This document shows positions 6,440 to 13,926 of a stretch of 16,365 nucleotides of DNA, one piece after another. The stretch lies in assembly GCA_002307055.1 (NCBI GenBank), contig DBTM01000071.1, forward strand, positions 5,022 through 21,386, written 5' to 3'. Position 1 is the stretch's first letter. Every line of letters starts with the position of its first letter. The notes below the pieces were generated by a model. The model was not told the origin of the DNA. It was given only the letters and a program-made list of their open reading frames with translations, and did not search any database. The DNA is from Clostridiales bacterium UBA1316 (GTDB lineage Bacteria > Bacillota > Clostridia > Oscillospirales > Oscillospiraceae). Both the position numbers and the translations under genes were made by a program.

Positions 6440-7747
6440 TTATCCGCCGAAGCCAAACCGCTGTCCAAATACGAAGTCGCTGCCGACGAGCGGTATGCCC
6501 GTCATCGCGCAGGCTTCCAGGGTCATCGACCGCAGATCCTCACGCTCTAAGCTGCTGAGTTTTGATTTGCCTGCGGCTTTAGCCAGCAGCACAGCCTCGC
6601 AGGTCATGCCTTTGATATAATTGGCAACCTTCTCCGCGGCGGTATCAATATCGAGATTTTTACGGAATTCGGGGTCCTGCGTGCCGATACCGAAGGCGCA
6701 TTTCCCGGTGTGGCACCGCAGGCAGACACGGCAGCCCATGGCGACCATCGCCCCGGTACCGATGGCGACGGCGTTGGCTCCGATGGCCAGCGCTTTTGCC
6801 ATGTCCGCGCCATCCTTGATGCCGCCGGAGACGATCAGGCTGATCTCATCCTTCACGCCCATTTCCTCAAGCGTCCGGACAGCCGCTACGAGTGCCGGCA
6901 TCGTCGGGATTCCGAGATGCGCGGATGCCATAACGGGGGCCGCGCCGGTGCCGCCCTGAGCACCGTCGAGAATAATGCCGTCCACACCGATTTTTACGGC
7001 GATTTTGACATCGTCGCGGACACGTCCGGCGGCAATCTTGGCAAAGATAGGCGTCTCCCATTTTGTAATCTCGCGCAGCTGCTCCATTTTGACCATCATA
7101 TCGTCCGCGCCGAAGGCATCTCCGGGGCGAGGCATACTGTGCAGGTCAATGCCGACGGGCAGCTGGCGCATCGCCGCAATTTCTTCGGTGATCTTCTCAC
7201 CCATCAGATGGCCCGATAAGCCGGGCTTGGCGCCGATACCGATGAGCCACTCGAGCATGTCGGCGCTGTCAAAGCTGCGCTTTGTGAACCCAAAGCGGCT
7301 CGGCAGAATCTGTATCGACTGGCGGTACGAATTCTCCCGCTCTTCCGGCAGCAGACCGCCCTCGCCGTTTGAAATCACGGTACCGACCAGCTGCGTCGCC
7401 TTGGCAAGCGCTATTTTAGCCTCTTTACTCAGCGCGCCGTAAGACATGCCGGCAATCATAACCGGCGTCTCGATGACCAGCGGGTTCTTGGCAAACCGCG
7501 CGCCGAGTACCACACGCGTCTGGCAGTCCTCCCGATAAGTATCCAGAGACATGCGCGAGAGCTGGGACGGCAGGATCATGAGATCGTCAAAGGTCGGCAT
7601 TGCCTTCGTCGAGCCGCAGCCCCGAATCCGATGGCTTCCGCTTGAGGCCTTATAGTCGATCTCGGAGAGAACTTCCGGACTCCATATACCGCGCTGGACA
7701 TCCTTGGCTTCTGTTACTTTATTCTTATTAGCATTATTAGCTTCCAT
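6440..7747 (-). CDS. FMN-binding glutamate-synthase-family protein (GltB2 / N-methylglutamate synthase subunit C-like)
   Basis: The 435-residue protein is the central FMN/Fe-S part of glutamate synthase as a free-standing polypeptide. Visible family signatures are PVMIAGMSYGALS (95-107), NGEGGLLPEE (127-136), DGAQGGTGAAP (261-271, substrate loop) and SGGIKDGADMAKAL. The iron-sulfur motif C339-x5-C345-x4-C350, followed by GIGTQDPEF, matches the [3Fe-4S] motif of GltB; an extra cysteine, C342, lies inside it. There is no N-terminal ferredoxin extension such as methanogen GltB2 proteins carry. In the N-methylglutamate pathway, MgsC has this domain and joins the amine nitrogen to 2-oxoglutarate reductively. 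Ordinary glutamate synthase is the alternative. It is preceded by the GXGXG protein (41-base gap, AAAGGAG 8 bases before ATG) and followed after 39 bases by the dehydrogenase genes. Confidence 0.93.
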   Translation of the reverse strand: MEANNANKNKVTEAKDVQRGIWSPEVLSEIDYKASSGSHRIRGCGSTKAMPTFDDLMILPSQLSRMSLDTYREDCQTRVVLGARFAKNPLVIETPVMIAGMSYGALSKEAKIALAKATQLVGTVISNGEGGLLPEERENSYRQSIQILPSRFGFTKRSFDSADMLEWLIGIGAKPGLSGHLMGEKITEEIAAMRQLPVGIDLHSMPRPGDAFGADDMMVKMEQLREITKWETPIFAKIAAGRVRDDVKIAVKIGVDGIILDGAQGGTGAAPVMASAHLGIPTMPALVAAVRTLEEMGVKDEISLIVSGGIKDGADMAKALAIGANAVAIGTGAMVAMGCRVCLRCHTGKCAFGIGTQDPEFRKNLDIDTAAEKVANYIKGMTCEAVLLAKAAGKSKLSSLEREDLRSMTLEACAMTGIPLVGSDFVFGQRFGFGG

Positions 7748-7788
7748 ATCGGCAGCTCCTTTACGATGATTTGCTCACATCCGGCGGC

Positions 7789-8493
7789 TTATTTCTTCGC
7801 CAGCTCAGGATGGAGCTCCGGCTTAAATAACACATAGGAGTGTCTCCCTGTCAGGGAGGGGCGAATCGCCCGGAGCTTTTTTGCCTCAGCCGTGATGCGG
7901 TATTTTGCAAACACGGTATCCAATTCCTCGGCTTCCTCCGATGTAATGTCATCCATGAACACGTTGCCGCCCAGATTATTCTCCGCTTCAGGGTCGGCCA
8001 CGAATATTGAGCCCTTATACATCGACTCGCCGATCTGCTTTCCGGTCTTGCCCAGCAGCACCAGCTTTCCGCCGAGCGTCATCTGCCCGGCCCATCTGCC
8101 CGCGGAACCGCAGACGATAATGGTGCCGCCCTTCATGCCATATCCCACACGGCTGCCGGTGCCGCCGTAAATAACCATGGTGCCGCCGTAAAAGTACACA
8201 CCGGCATTTGATCCGGTATTTTTCGTGACGAGCAGCTCTCCGCCCATCATATTGTCTCCGACATACCAGCCGGCGTTGCCGTCTATGGTGATGCTCGGTC
8301 CCTCCATAAAGCCGCCGGTGTAAAAGCCTGTGCTTCCTTTTATAATGATTTTGCCTTTTGCTTCAAGACCCGCGCCGATGTTGTGCATTGAATGCGGGTT
8401 TTCAATCGTGACTTCTCCCGACTTCTCCAGCGCCTTCACAAGAAGCGCGTTGAGGTTTGCGCTCTCACAGCCTTGTGCGTCTAAATATTCCAT
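7789..8493 (-). CDS. GXGXG-domain protein (glutamate synthase C-terminal domain; MgsB / GltB3-like)
   Basis: The 234-residue protein consists mostly of a right-handed beta-helix of glycine-rich repeats spaced about 16-20 residues apart: NIGAGLEAKGK, GSTGFYTGGF, GNAGWYVGDNM, NTGSNAGVYFYGG, GGTGSRVGYGMKGG and GSAGRWAGQMTLGG. This is the GXGXG domain that in GltB packs against the FMN barrel and has a structural role. It is a separate gene here, as in archaeal-type glutamate synthase (GltB3) and N-methylglutamate synthase (MgsB). Its start overlaps the end of the amidotransferase gene by 13 bases in another frame, with GGGGAGG seven bases before the ATG, so synthesis of the two is likely coupled and stoichiometric. 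Confidence 0.93.
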   Translation of the reverse strand: MEYLDAQGCESANLNALLVKALEKSGEVTIENPHSMHNIGAGLEAKGKIIIKGSTGFYTGGFMEGPSITIDGNAGWYVGDNMMGGELLVTKNTGSNAGVYFYGGTMVIYGGTGSRVGYGMKGGTIIVCGSAGRWAGQMTLGGKLVLLGKTGKQIGESMYKGSIFVADPEAENNLGGNVFMDDITSEEAEELDTVFAKYRITAEAKKLRAIRPSLTGRHSYVLFKPELHPELAKK

Positions 8494-9377
8494 ACTTTTA
8501 CCTCCCCGGGCTCCACTTCGTCGGCATAGACATCCGGATATACGGCCGTAAACTCAATTTGCTCTGAACCGATGAGCGTGATATCGTCATTCTGCAGGAG
8601 AAGCAGCGGCTTAATACCGAGCTTATCCTTGACGAAACCAAACTGCTTTGAGGTGGAAGCGATGATGCAGAAGATGCCGTCAAGTTCACGCAGGGCGTAA
8701 TTGAGCGCGTCTTCCAGGTCGCCGCCGTTTTTTGACATCGCCCACGCAATCAGGTGGCTGGCTACCTCGGAATCATTCAAGGTCTTAAACTGCGCGCCCT
8801 TGCTCTCAAGCCGGCGGCGGATGTTGAAGTAATTTGTAAACTGCCCGTTATGAACAATACTGAGCTCAGGAAAAAACGGCGATACAAAGGGGTGCGCGGC
8901 ATTGACATCCTCAGCGCTTTCGGTCGCCATGCGCACATGGCCGATACCGTGAGTCGCCGTTTTCCTGTCGATATTATGCATTCCGGTCAGATTGCTGATC
9001 AGCCCGTTTTCTTTGTATACGTTCATGCCGCGGCCAAGCGAATGTATGTACAGTCCATCGACGCCGTTGACAGCCTTATGAAGTGCGGGGATCGCAGTAT
9101 CGTCGATTTTTAGCGCCATTTCCGAGTAGCTCACACGGCCGCCGGGTTCGGACATCTGCTCACTGAGCACGCCCGCGTAGTTTTTGACAATATTGAGCAG
9201 CGGCTCGTGGAGATTGGGCTTGGAAATTGCCACACGCAGCGTGGCTTTATCCCCTGAGCCGTAAACCGCAATCCCGCTCGCGTCCATGCCGCGGTGCTGA
9301 ATCAGCGAGAGCATATCGATGAGTTTTCCCGACACATCCATGCCTTTTTCATTAATAATACCTGCTATGCCGCACAT
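8481..9377 (-). CDS. Class II glutamine amidotransferase (glutamate-synthase GATase domain; MgsA / GltB1-like)
   Basis: The protein begins MCGIAGI, placing the nucleophilic cysteine of Ntn-type class II amidotransferases directly after the initiator methionine. Other family motifs follow: LIQHRGMDASG, GHVRMATES, VHNGQFTNY (substrate Asn-Gly) and DSEVASHL. At 298 residues it is a stand-alone GATase domain. An upstream in-frame ATG at 9428 is rejected because it would bury the catalytic cysteine; AGGAGG at 9385-9390 lies seven bases before the ATG at 9377. In MgsA-type enzymes this domain opens a gamma-glutamyl amide and passes the nitrogen to the FMN subunit. In glutamate synthase the amide is glutamine; here a gamma-glutamyl-alkylamide made by the preceding ligase is proposed. 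It starts 17 bases after that ligase gene. Confidence 0.94.
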   Translation of the reverse strand: MCGIAGIINEKGMDVSGKLIDMLSLIQHRGMDASGIAVYGSGDKATLRVAISKPNLHEPLLNIVKNYAGVLSEQMSEPGGRVSYSEMALKIDDTAIPALHKAVNGVDGLYIHSLGRGMNVYKENGLISNLTGMHNIDRKTATHGIGHVRMATESAEDVNAAHPFVSPFFPELSIVHNGQFTNYFNIRRRLESKGAQFKTLNDSEVASHLIAWAMSKNGGDLEDALNYALRELDGIFCIIASTSKQFGFVKDKLGIKPLLLLQNDDITLIGSEQIEFTAVYPDVYADEVEPGEVKVWNI

Positions 9378-9384
9378 GTTTTCG

Positions 9385-9390
9385 CCTCCT
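9385..9390 (-). promoter_or_regulatory. Ribosome binding site deciding the amidotransferase start
   Basis: A perfect AGGAGG on the minus strand, seven bases before ATG 9377. It confirms that the catalytic cysteine is residue 2 and that the longer reading from 9428, which overlaps the ligase gene, is wrong. Confidence 0.85.
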
Positions 9391-9394
9391 GTTT

Positions 9395-10768
9395 TCAGAT
9401 GTGATAAGAATAGGTATCCCATTCCCACTCGGTGACCGTATTCGTATAGGTCTCAACCTCATAGGCTTTCAGCGCGATAAAGTTGTTGATCAGATCCTCA
9501 CCGGCGCACTCCTTCAGCCACTGGTCCGTTTTAAGCTCCTCAAGAGCCCGGAAAAGACTGCGCGGCACATAGTTGCTCTGGACGCTCGTGTCGTGGTACA
9601 GATCGGTTGTGATAATGGCGGGCGGCTCGAGCTTATTTGTAATGCCGTCGAGTCCAGCCGCCAGTATACCTGCAATGGCAAGATACGGGTTGGCTGCCGC
9701 GCTGCCGGCACGCACTTCGACACGGGTAGCCTTTCCGCGCTCAGCCGGAATACGGACAAAGGTTGTTCTGTTGTCATAACCCCAGCCGATATAGCAGGGG
9801 GCGAACGAATCGATAATGTATCGCTTATAGCAATTGATGGTCGGGGCAAGCAAAGCCGTCAGGGCACGCGCATGCTTGAGTATACCGGCGACGAAGTATT
9901 TCATCAGCTGAGATATCCCGATAGGGTCCGTCGGGTCGTCACACAGGTTGGCGCCTGTCGCCAGATCACTCAGCGATATGTGGAAGTGGCAGCCGCTCCC
10001 GCCCACATCGTTGCCCGGTTTTGCCATGAAGGTGACTAACAGATTGTTCTGCTCGGCAATATCCTTCGAAATTCCTTTGAAATTGAAGGTTTCGTCGCAG
10101 TTGCGCAGAGCCGGTCCGTGGCTCCAGTTGTATTCATACTGGCCCGGGTAATACTCGGTATTCATGTAGAGGATATCAAAATTCATATCCTTGAGTGTCC
10201 GCGTCAGCTGATAGAGAAAGCCGTTTGGATCAATGCGCGTATTGGCTGTATAGCAATTTCCTGTTTTGTTCGTATAATGCTCGTATTTGTTGTCGCCGAC
10301 ACGCTTGTACAGGTAAAACTCCAGCTCGCTGGCACAAATCGGATTCATGCCCAGCGCGTTATATTTTTGAATCATGTTTTTCAGAAACAGGCGGGGTGAC
10401 TGTTTCATCGGCTCACCGTGATAATAAAGATCGCCGAGGATAAGCGCCGTCTTTTCAATATGCGTCAGAATAATGAATGTGGACGGATCAGCTTTTACAA
10501 GCAGATCGTCGTAGTTGTTTTTGGCCAGGTTGTCGACAGTTGCGACATTGTTGTCAAAGCACATGGCCAGGATGGACGCGCAGAAGGCGATACCGTGCTC
10601 GAGCACCTCATCAATCATGTTCGCCGGCAGCAGCTTCCCGCGGTTGATACCGTGCAAATCGGCAAACTCAAACCGGATCATTTCAATGCCGTTTTCCGTT
10701 ATCAGCCTTTTGACGTCTTCCTTCGTCAGGCATGAATAACCTGTTGTTTTCTCAACTGCATTTTTCAC
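9395..10768 (-). CDS. Glutamine-synthetase-family gamma-glutamylamine ligase (GmaS/PuuA-like)
   Basis: The 457-residue protein has the glutamine synthetase catalytic frame: metal and substrate residues in ASELEFYLY (E148, E150), NTEYYPGQYE (E205, E212), GSGCHFHISL (H261, H263), NCYKRY (312-317) and RVEVRAGSAAANPYLA. By eye against E. coli GlnA, the ammonium-site aspartate D50 of MFDGSS aligns with C63 in AFCASI, and glutamate E327 of YEAPVML aligns with F322 in SFAPCYI. Loss of both acids is expected of ligases that use organic amines (GmaS, PuuA and similar). No GlnA-type adenylylation tyrosine motif is recognised. The predicted reaction is glutamate plus amine plus ATP giving a gamma-glutamylamide. 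Start: GTG 10768 has GAGGTG upstream at normal spacing; the in-frame GTG at 10777 overlaps that site. It follows tetR by about 85 bases and leads the synthase genes. Confidence 0.9.
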   Translation of the reverse strand: MKNAVEKTTGYSCLTKEDVKRLITENGIEMIRFEFADLHGINRGKLLPANMIDEVLEHGIAFCASILAMCFDNNVATVDNLAKNNYDDLLVKADPSTFIILTHIEKTALILGDLYYHGEPMKQSPRLFLKNMIQKYNALGMNPICASELEFYLYKRVGDNKYEHYTNKTGNCYTANTRIDPNGFLYQLTRTLKDMNFDILYMNTEYYPGQYEYNWSHGPALRNCDETFNFKGISKDIAEQNNLLVTFMAKPGNDVGGSGCHFHISLSDLATGANLCDDPTDPIGISQLMKYFVAGILKHARALTALLAPTINCYKRYIIDSFAPCYIGWGYDNRTTFVRIPAERGKATRVEVRAGSAAANPYLAIAGILAAGLDGITNKLEPPAIITTDLYHDTSVQSNYVPRSLFRALEELKTDQWLKECAGEDLINNFIALKAYEVETYTNTVTEWEWDTYSYHI

Positions 10769-10777
10769 GTAAGTCAC

Positions 10778-10853
10778 CTCATTTTAATAAATTTTCAGGG
10801 GAGCGAGCGTTTGCTCTCCATTTTGTTTTTTAGTTTTATAATTGATAAGCGTT
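10778..10853 (-). promoter_or_regulatory. tetR-ligase gap: AT-rich leader with hairpin, possible promoter/operator
   Basis: The gap contains an AT-rich part with TATAAA on the minus strand but no good -35 element. It also has an imperfect stem (GGAG/AGC against GCTCTCC, about 10800-10820) just before the ribosome binding site. This is a plausible internal promoter or regulated leader for the ligase-synthase-dehydrogenase genes; transcription may equally read through from tetR. Confidence 0.3.
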
Positions 10854-10858
10854 TTATA
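10833..10858. repeat. GTTTTATA direct repeat with 18-base period
   Basis: GTTTTATA occurs at 10833-10840 and 10851-10858, two turns-of-helix-like 18 bases apart, overlapping the tetR stop codon. It could be a regulator site but may be chance in AT-rich DNA. Confidence 0.3.
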
Positions 10859-11513
10859 AGAGTGTCTGCTTGAGCAGTGCCGTCATCTGCTCGATCATAT
10901 CCGCCGTTGTCACCGTACCGCCATTCTTTGAAAAAAAGGAGTCAAACCGGGTCTTCTGGTAGTCTGAAACCATGGAATAGGAGAAAACTGTGATCAGTGT
11001 GTCAATGAGATAAGCGGCCTTTTCCGTTTCGATCGTCTTCTTTATTTCGCCGCGCTCTTTGCTGGACTGCACCATTTTTACCGTATACGCGCTGGAGGCC
11101 TTTCTGAATTTTTCAGCTGTGTCGGCCGCAAAGCGGTTCATTGAGCTTGAGCCGAGATCGGAGTAGATACGCGAATACAGCTTGTATTCTTCTGAAAAGT
11201 CAGCCAGGTCCATCAGGAAATTCCCTATGGCGGTATAGACGGCGCTGACATTCAGGAAATGCTTTTTGTAGAGTTCCTCAACCTTCGCCGTGCAGTAATC
11301 AATTACCGTCAGGAAGAGCATCTCCTTGTTTTTGAAATACTTGTAGAGCGCGCCGTTAGATATTCCGGCCTCCGCGCAAATGTTGGCGACACTTGCGTAG
11401 TGATAGCCCTCCTCCGCGAAAACCTTAGCCGCTGCGTCAATAATGTGCCGCTGCGTCTCTATCGGCAATTTCCCAAATGCTGTAAGAATTGTTTCCGCCC
11501 ACTTTCTTATCAC
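10854..11513 (-). CDS. TetR/AcrR-family transcriptional regulator
   Basis: The 219-residue protein has the family N-terminal DNA-binding domain: LPIETQRHIIDAAAKVFAEEGY, then the helix-turn-helix SVANICAEAGISNGALYKYF at about residues 41-60, followed by KNKEMLFLTV. The C-terminal ligand domain is helical and variable, with no identifiable ligand. It starts with GTG in a GTGA overlap with the stop of the class I amidotransferase-like gene, without a clear ribosome binding site, so translation is probably coupled. The extended N-terminus before LPIE is common in this subgroup. It is the only regulator in the cluster and probably responds to the amine, its gamma-glutamyl derivative or another pathway intermediate. 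Confidence 0.93.
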   Translation of the reverse strand: MIRKWAETILTAFGKLPIETQRHIIDAAAKVFAEEGYHYASVANICAEAGISNGALYKYFKNKEMLFLTVIDYCTAKVEELYKKHFLNVSAVYTAIGNFLMDLADFSEEYKLYSRIYSDLGSSSMNRFAADTAEKFRKASSAYTVKMVQSSKERGEIKKTIETEKAAYLIDTLITVFSYSMVSDYQKTRFDSFFSKNGGTVTTADMIEQMTALLKQTLL

Positions 11514-12244
11514 AGATGCAAATGCGCAAATGTCGTATTGAGGTAATCCAACGTATTGAGCATCAGTTTTTCAAAAAGGCTGTAAGTATCCTTCATTTGA
11601 GCAACCGCCCGGGCGAACTCGCCGATTTGCAGCGGCGCATTGTTTATCTTCCATACTTCGTTTGGATTGGCGGCTGTATATTCAATGATAATTTTCTTTG
11701 TGTATTCCGGGTGAAACTGAAATCCGACCGCAGGAATCTGCGGATTTGCGATAATCTGGTTCGCGGCCTTCTCCGAATAAGCCAGAGCGGTGAAGCCTTC
11801 CGGCAAGGTATAATGATCTGAATGCCACTCGAATACCGAGAAGCCGGTATCAAGTCCTCTGAGGATCAGGTGTTCCGAAGCGGCTGGATACGGTGAAACA
11901 TCATAGAAGCCTGTTTCATTCTCAGCGCTTTGGAACACCTTACCCCCGAAGGCTTCAGCTATTATTTGACTGCCCAGGCAAAACCCGACCACAGGTATCC
12001 CCTGAGTAATTGCTTTTCGGACAAATTCAATTTCATTGCTGAGCCAGGGATGGTCTTCCTTAAACCACAGATGCTGTGAACCGCCATGGACGATGACCAA
12101 ATCAAAATCAGCCGGTACCGGGAAACGGGGTTCTTTGTACGCGTAATGTCTCCGCGTACTCCAGCCTGATTTCTCAACCCAGATATCTACATTTGACGGG
12201 ACATCCGGATGGTCATAGTCATGAATAAGCTCTATTATCTTCAA
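11510..12244 (-). CDS. Class I glutamine-amidotransferase-like protein, possible gamma-glutamyl-amide hydrolase
   Basis: The 244-residue protein has the complete class I GATase triad: nucleophile C89 in GFCLGSQ, H178 and E180 in FQFHPE, plus the EWHSDHYTLPEG motif typical of the GMP-synthase-amidotransferase-like group (COG0518 type). No synthetase domain is attached, so it probably acts as a hydrolase. Proteins of this fold next to glutamine-synthetase-like amine ligases include PuuD (gamma-glutamyl-GABA hydrolase) and AtdA2 (gamma-glutamylanilide hydrolase). By analogy it may cleave surplus gamma-glutamylamide back to glutamate and amine, or cleave a downstream product. The start is TTG at 12244 with no convincing ribosome binding site, 18 bases after the permease gene, so low or coupled translation is likely. 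Its 3' end overlaps tetR by a few bases. Confidence 0.88.
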   Translation of the reverse strand: MKIIELIHDYDHPDVPSNVDIWVEKSGWSTRRHYAYKEPRFPVPADFDLVIVHGGSQHLWFKEDHPWLSNEIEFVRKAITQGIPVVGFCLGSQIIAEAFGGKVFQSAENETGFYDVSPYPAASEHLILRGLDTGFSVFEWHSDHYTLPEGFTALAYSEKAANQIIANPQIPAVGFQFHPEYTKKIIIEYTAANPNEVWKINNAPLQIGEFARAVAQMKDTYSLFEKLMLNTLDYLNTTFAHLHL

Positions 12245-12262
12245 TATGCAACGCGCCCATTT

Positions 12263-13678
12263 CTATAATTTCTCGTATCCCGGGACAACGGAATCGCTGA
12301 ACACCTCATCCTTATTTCTGCGGCTGTTGGCAACCATATACCATACGGCGGAAAGGACAAGCCAGGCCAGGAATATGAACGGGAAGAGATTGAACGGGTA
12401 TGGCGGGAGGGGATAAACGCTGCCGACAAACGGTATCATGAGAATAGCGAAGGTCACGATTGCCAGAATGACGTGCTTAGCTTTCAGCTCACCTCTTTTA
12501 TGGAGATAAATCGGTGCTGAAACAACCATAAGAATATAGTTGAACAAGAAGCCGAGCGTCGCGACGGTTCCGACATAGCTGAAGATCATAATCGGCTCGA
12601 TTCCGAACATCAGCAGTATGGTCGGGATGATAAATGTCAGGGCAGCCAGCAGGATTATAGCAATATGCGGGGTCTCATTCTTATCATGTACCTTGCCAAA
12701 GACGCTTGGCACGAGCTTCTGATTGCCCATGCTGTGCATGATTCTGGCGCCCGCTGTGATGCAGGCAACCGCGCAGGACCAGAAGCTGATCAACGCGCCG
12801 ACGGAGATGAAAATACCGAGCAGGCTCACGCCGTTTTGGGCAGCAAGGTCATTGAGCGGGGCTGTTGTCTGGGACAGATCCGATCCGGCTGTCGCGAATC
12901 CAACGATTTCCAGAACTGAGAATATCGTAAAAAGGACACCGACAAATGCACCGCTGATGAGAATTGCTTTTGGTATTGACTTAAATGGATTTTTTGCTTC
13001 ATGCCCCAAGGCCGTCGCACTCTCAAATCCGACAAAGCTGAAGAACGCCAATACTAAACCGAGACGGATGCTGTCGAGCGAGACACCCTCAAGCGTGAAG
13101 AGGTGCGTATATAATGTGAAATTGCTTTTTACAAAAACGATAATACCCAGGGCAATAATCATGAACAATGAAATACCTTCGCAAATAAGCATGAGCTTGG
13201 CTGAAATAACAACGTCTTTATATACGACAAAGAATGCAGCCACTATTCCGACGATGCAGAATACAATGTTTGGAACTGCGGGAGCACCCAAAGCGCCCAG
13301 CACCACATTGGTAAAGCTCGCAAAGCACGGCAGTACTGCGGCGCCGGTCAGCAGGTAGGCCAAGACGAGTCCGCTGCCTGAAATAAACCCGGTCGCGGGT
13401 CCCGCCGCATCGGAAATGTAAGTATACAGCGCGCCGGGCGACGCTGATCTTTTTGAAAAATAGCTTATGTGCAAACCAACGAGCAGAACCGCGACAGTTG
13501 CAAACAGATAGGCCAGCCAGGTGCCGTTGCCGGCCAGAATAAATACAGCGGGAATTGTAAACGCCGGAGTCGCGCTGGGGGCGATGTTTGAAATGGACTG
13601 TCCCAGGACTTCCGTGAAGGATAGGCACTCCGAGCGAAGGCCCACTCTCTCCGCACATTCATTTGTTTTTGACATCAT
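12263..13678 (-). CDS. APC-superfamily amino acid/amine permease
   Basis: An inner-membrane transporter of about 471 residues with roughly twelve hydrophobic segments. The N-terminal SISNIAPSATPAFTIPAVF (first helix, broken by prolines) and the loop GFESATALGHEAKNPFKSIP are typical of the APC family, whose members move amino acids, polyamines or amines, often with protons or by exchange. The substrate cannot be read directly; as first gene of a predicted amine-catabolism operon it probably imports the amine, as PuuP does for putrescine in the Puu cluster. AAGGAG at 13685-13690 abuts an ATG at 13684, so the ATG at 13678 (six-base spacing) is the better start; 13675 is also possible. No confident promoter was found in front of it. 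Confidence 0.92.
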   Translation of the reverse strand: MMSKTNECAERVGLRSECLSFTEVLGQSISNIAPSATPAFTIPAVFILAGNGTWLAYLFATVAVLLVGLHISYFSKRSASPGALYTYISDAAGPATGFISGSGLVLAYLLTGAAVLPCFASFTNVVLGALGAPAVPNIVFCIVGIVAAFFVVYKDVVISAKLMLICEGISLFMIIALGIIVFVKSNFTLYTHLFTLEGVSLDSIRLGLVLAFFSFVGFESATALGHEAKNPFKSIPKAILISGAFVGVLFTIFSVLEIVGFATAGSDLSQTTAPLNDLAAQNGVSLLGIFISVGALISFWSCAVACITAGARIMHSMGNQKLVPSVFGKVHDKNETPHIAIILLAALTFIIPTILLMFGIEPIMIFSYVGTVATLGFLFNYILMVVSAPIYLHKRGELKAKHVILAIVTFAILMIPFVGSVYPLPPYPFNLFPFIFLAWLVLSAVWYMVANSRRNKDEVFSDSVVPGYEKL

Positions 13679-13857
13679 TAACATCTCCTTTAAATATTCG
13701 CTGTGAGAACTAAGGATTTGAGTACGTCCAATTCTCTTTGCATGCTCAAAAGAAAAAGACGTTCTCGATTTATAGTCAAAAACGCCATTGTTTTAGCTAT
13801 CAGATGAGGTTTTCCGTCTGCCGGGTCCGCCATGAAAATTACTGTTTAAAAATGCAC

Positions 13858-13888
13858 AGGGCGCTTTAAGTGTGTCTTAAAACGCCCT
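13858..13888 (+). terminator. Terminator-like hairpin reading rightwards
   Basis: GGGCGCTTTAAG (13859-13870) pairs with CTTAAAACGCCC (13876-13887), 12 pairs with one C-A mismatch and a 5-base loop. An added A-T pair closes the base. It is followed by TGTTTTTATT on the plus strand. This has the form of an intrinsic terminator, yet no plus-strand gene lies upstream in the window. Confidence 0.55.
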
Positions 13889-13926
13889 TGTTTTTATTGC
13901 TTTAATTTATAATCATTTAATCAAAG

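Noticed and set aside
6440..9377. Broken glutamate synthase (one gltB split by frameshifts)
   Set aside because: Each of the three proteins has its own start and good ribosome binding site, and the order (GATase, GXGXG, FMN) differs from fused GltB (GATase, FMN, GXGXG), so the split is original.
9378..9428. Upstream ATG that would add 17 residues to the class II amidotransferase
   Set aside because: It would move the catalytic cysteine away from the N-terminus, overlaps the ligase gene, and has no ribosome binding site, whereas AGGAGG fits ATG 9377.
13690..13833. Minus-strand open frame of 47 codons (MADPADGKPHL...) ahead of the permease gene
   Set aside because: No ribosome binding site and no recognisable family; its stop overlaps the permease ribosome binding site. 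A leader peptide cannot be excluded but is not supported.
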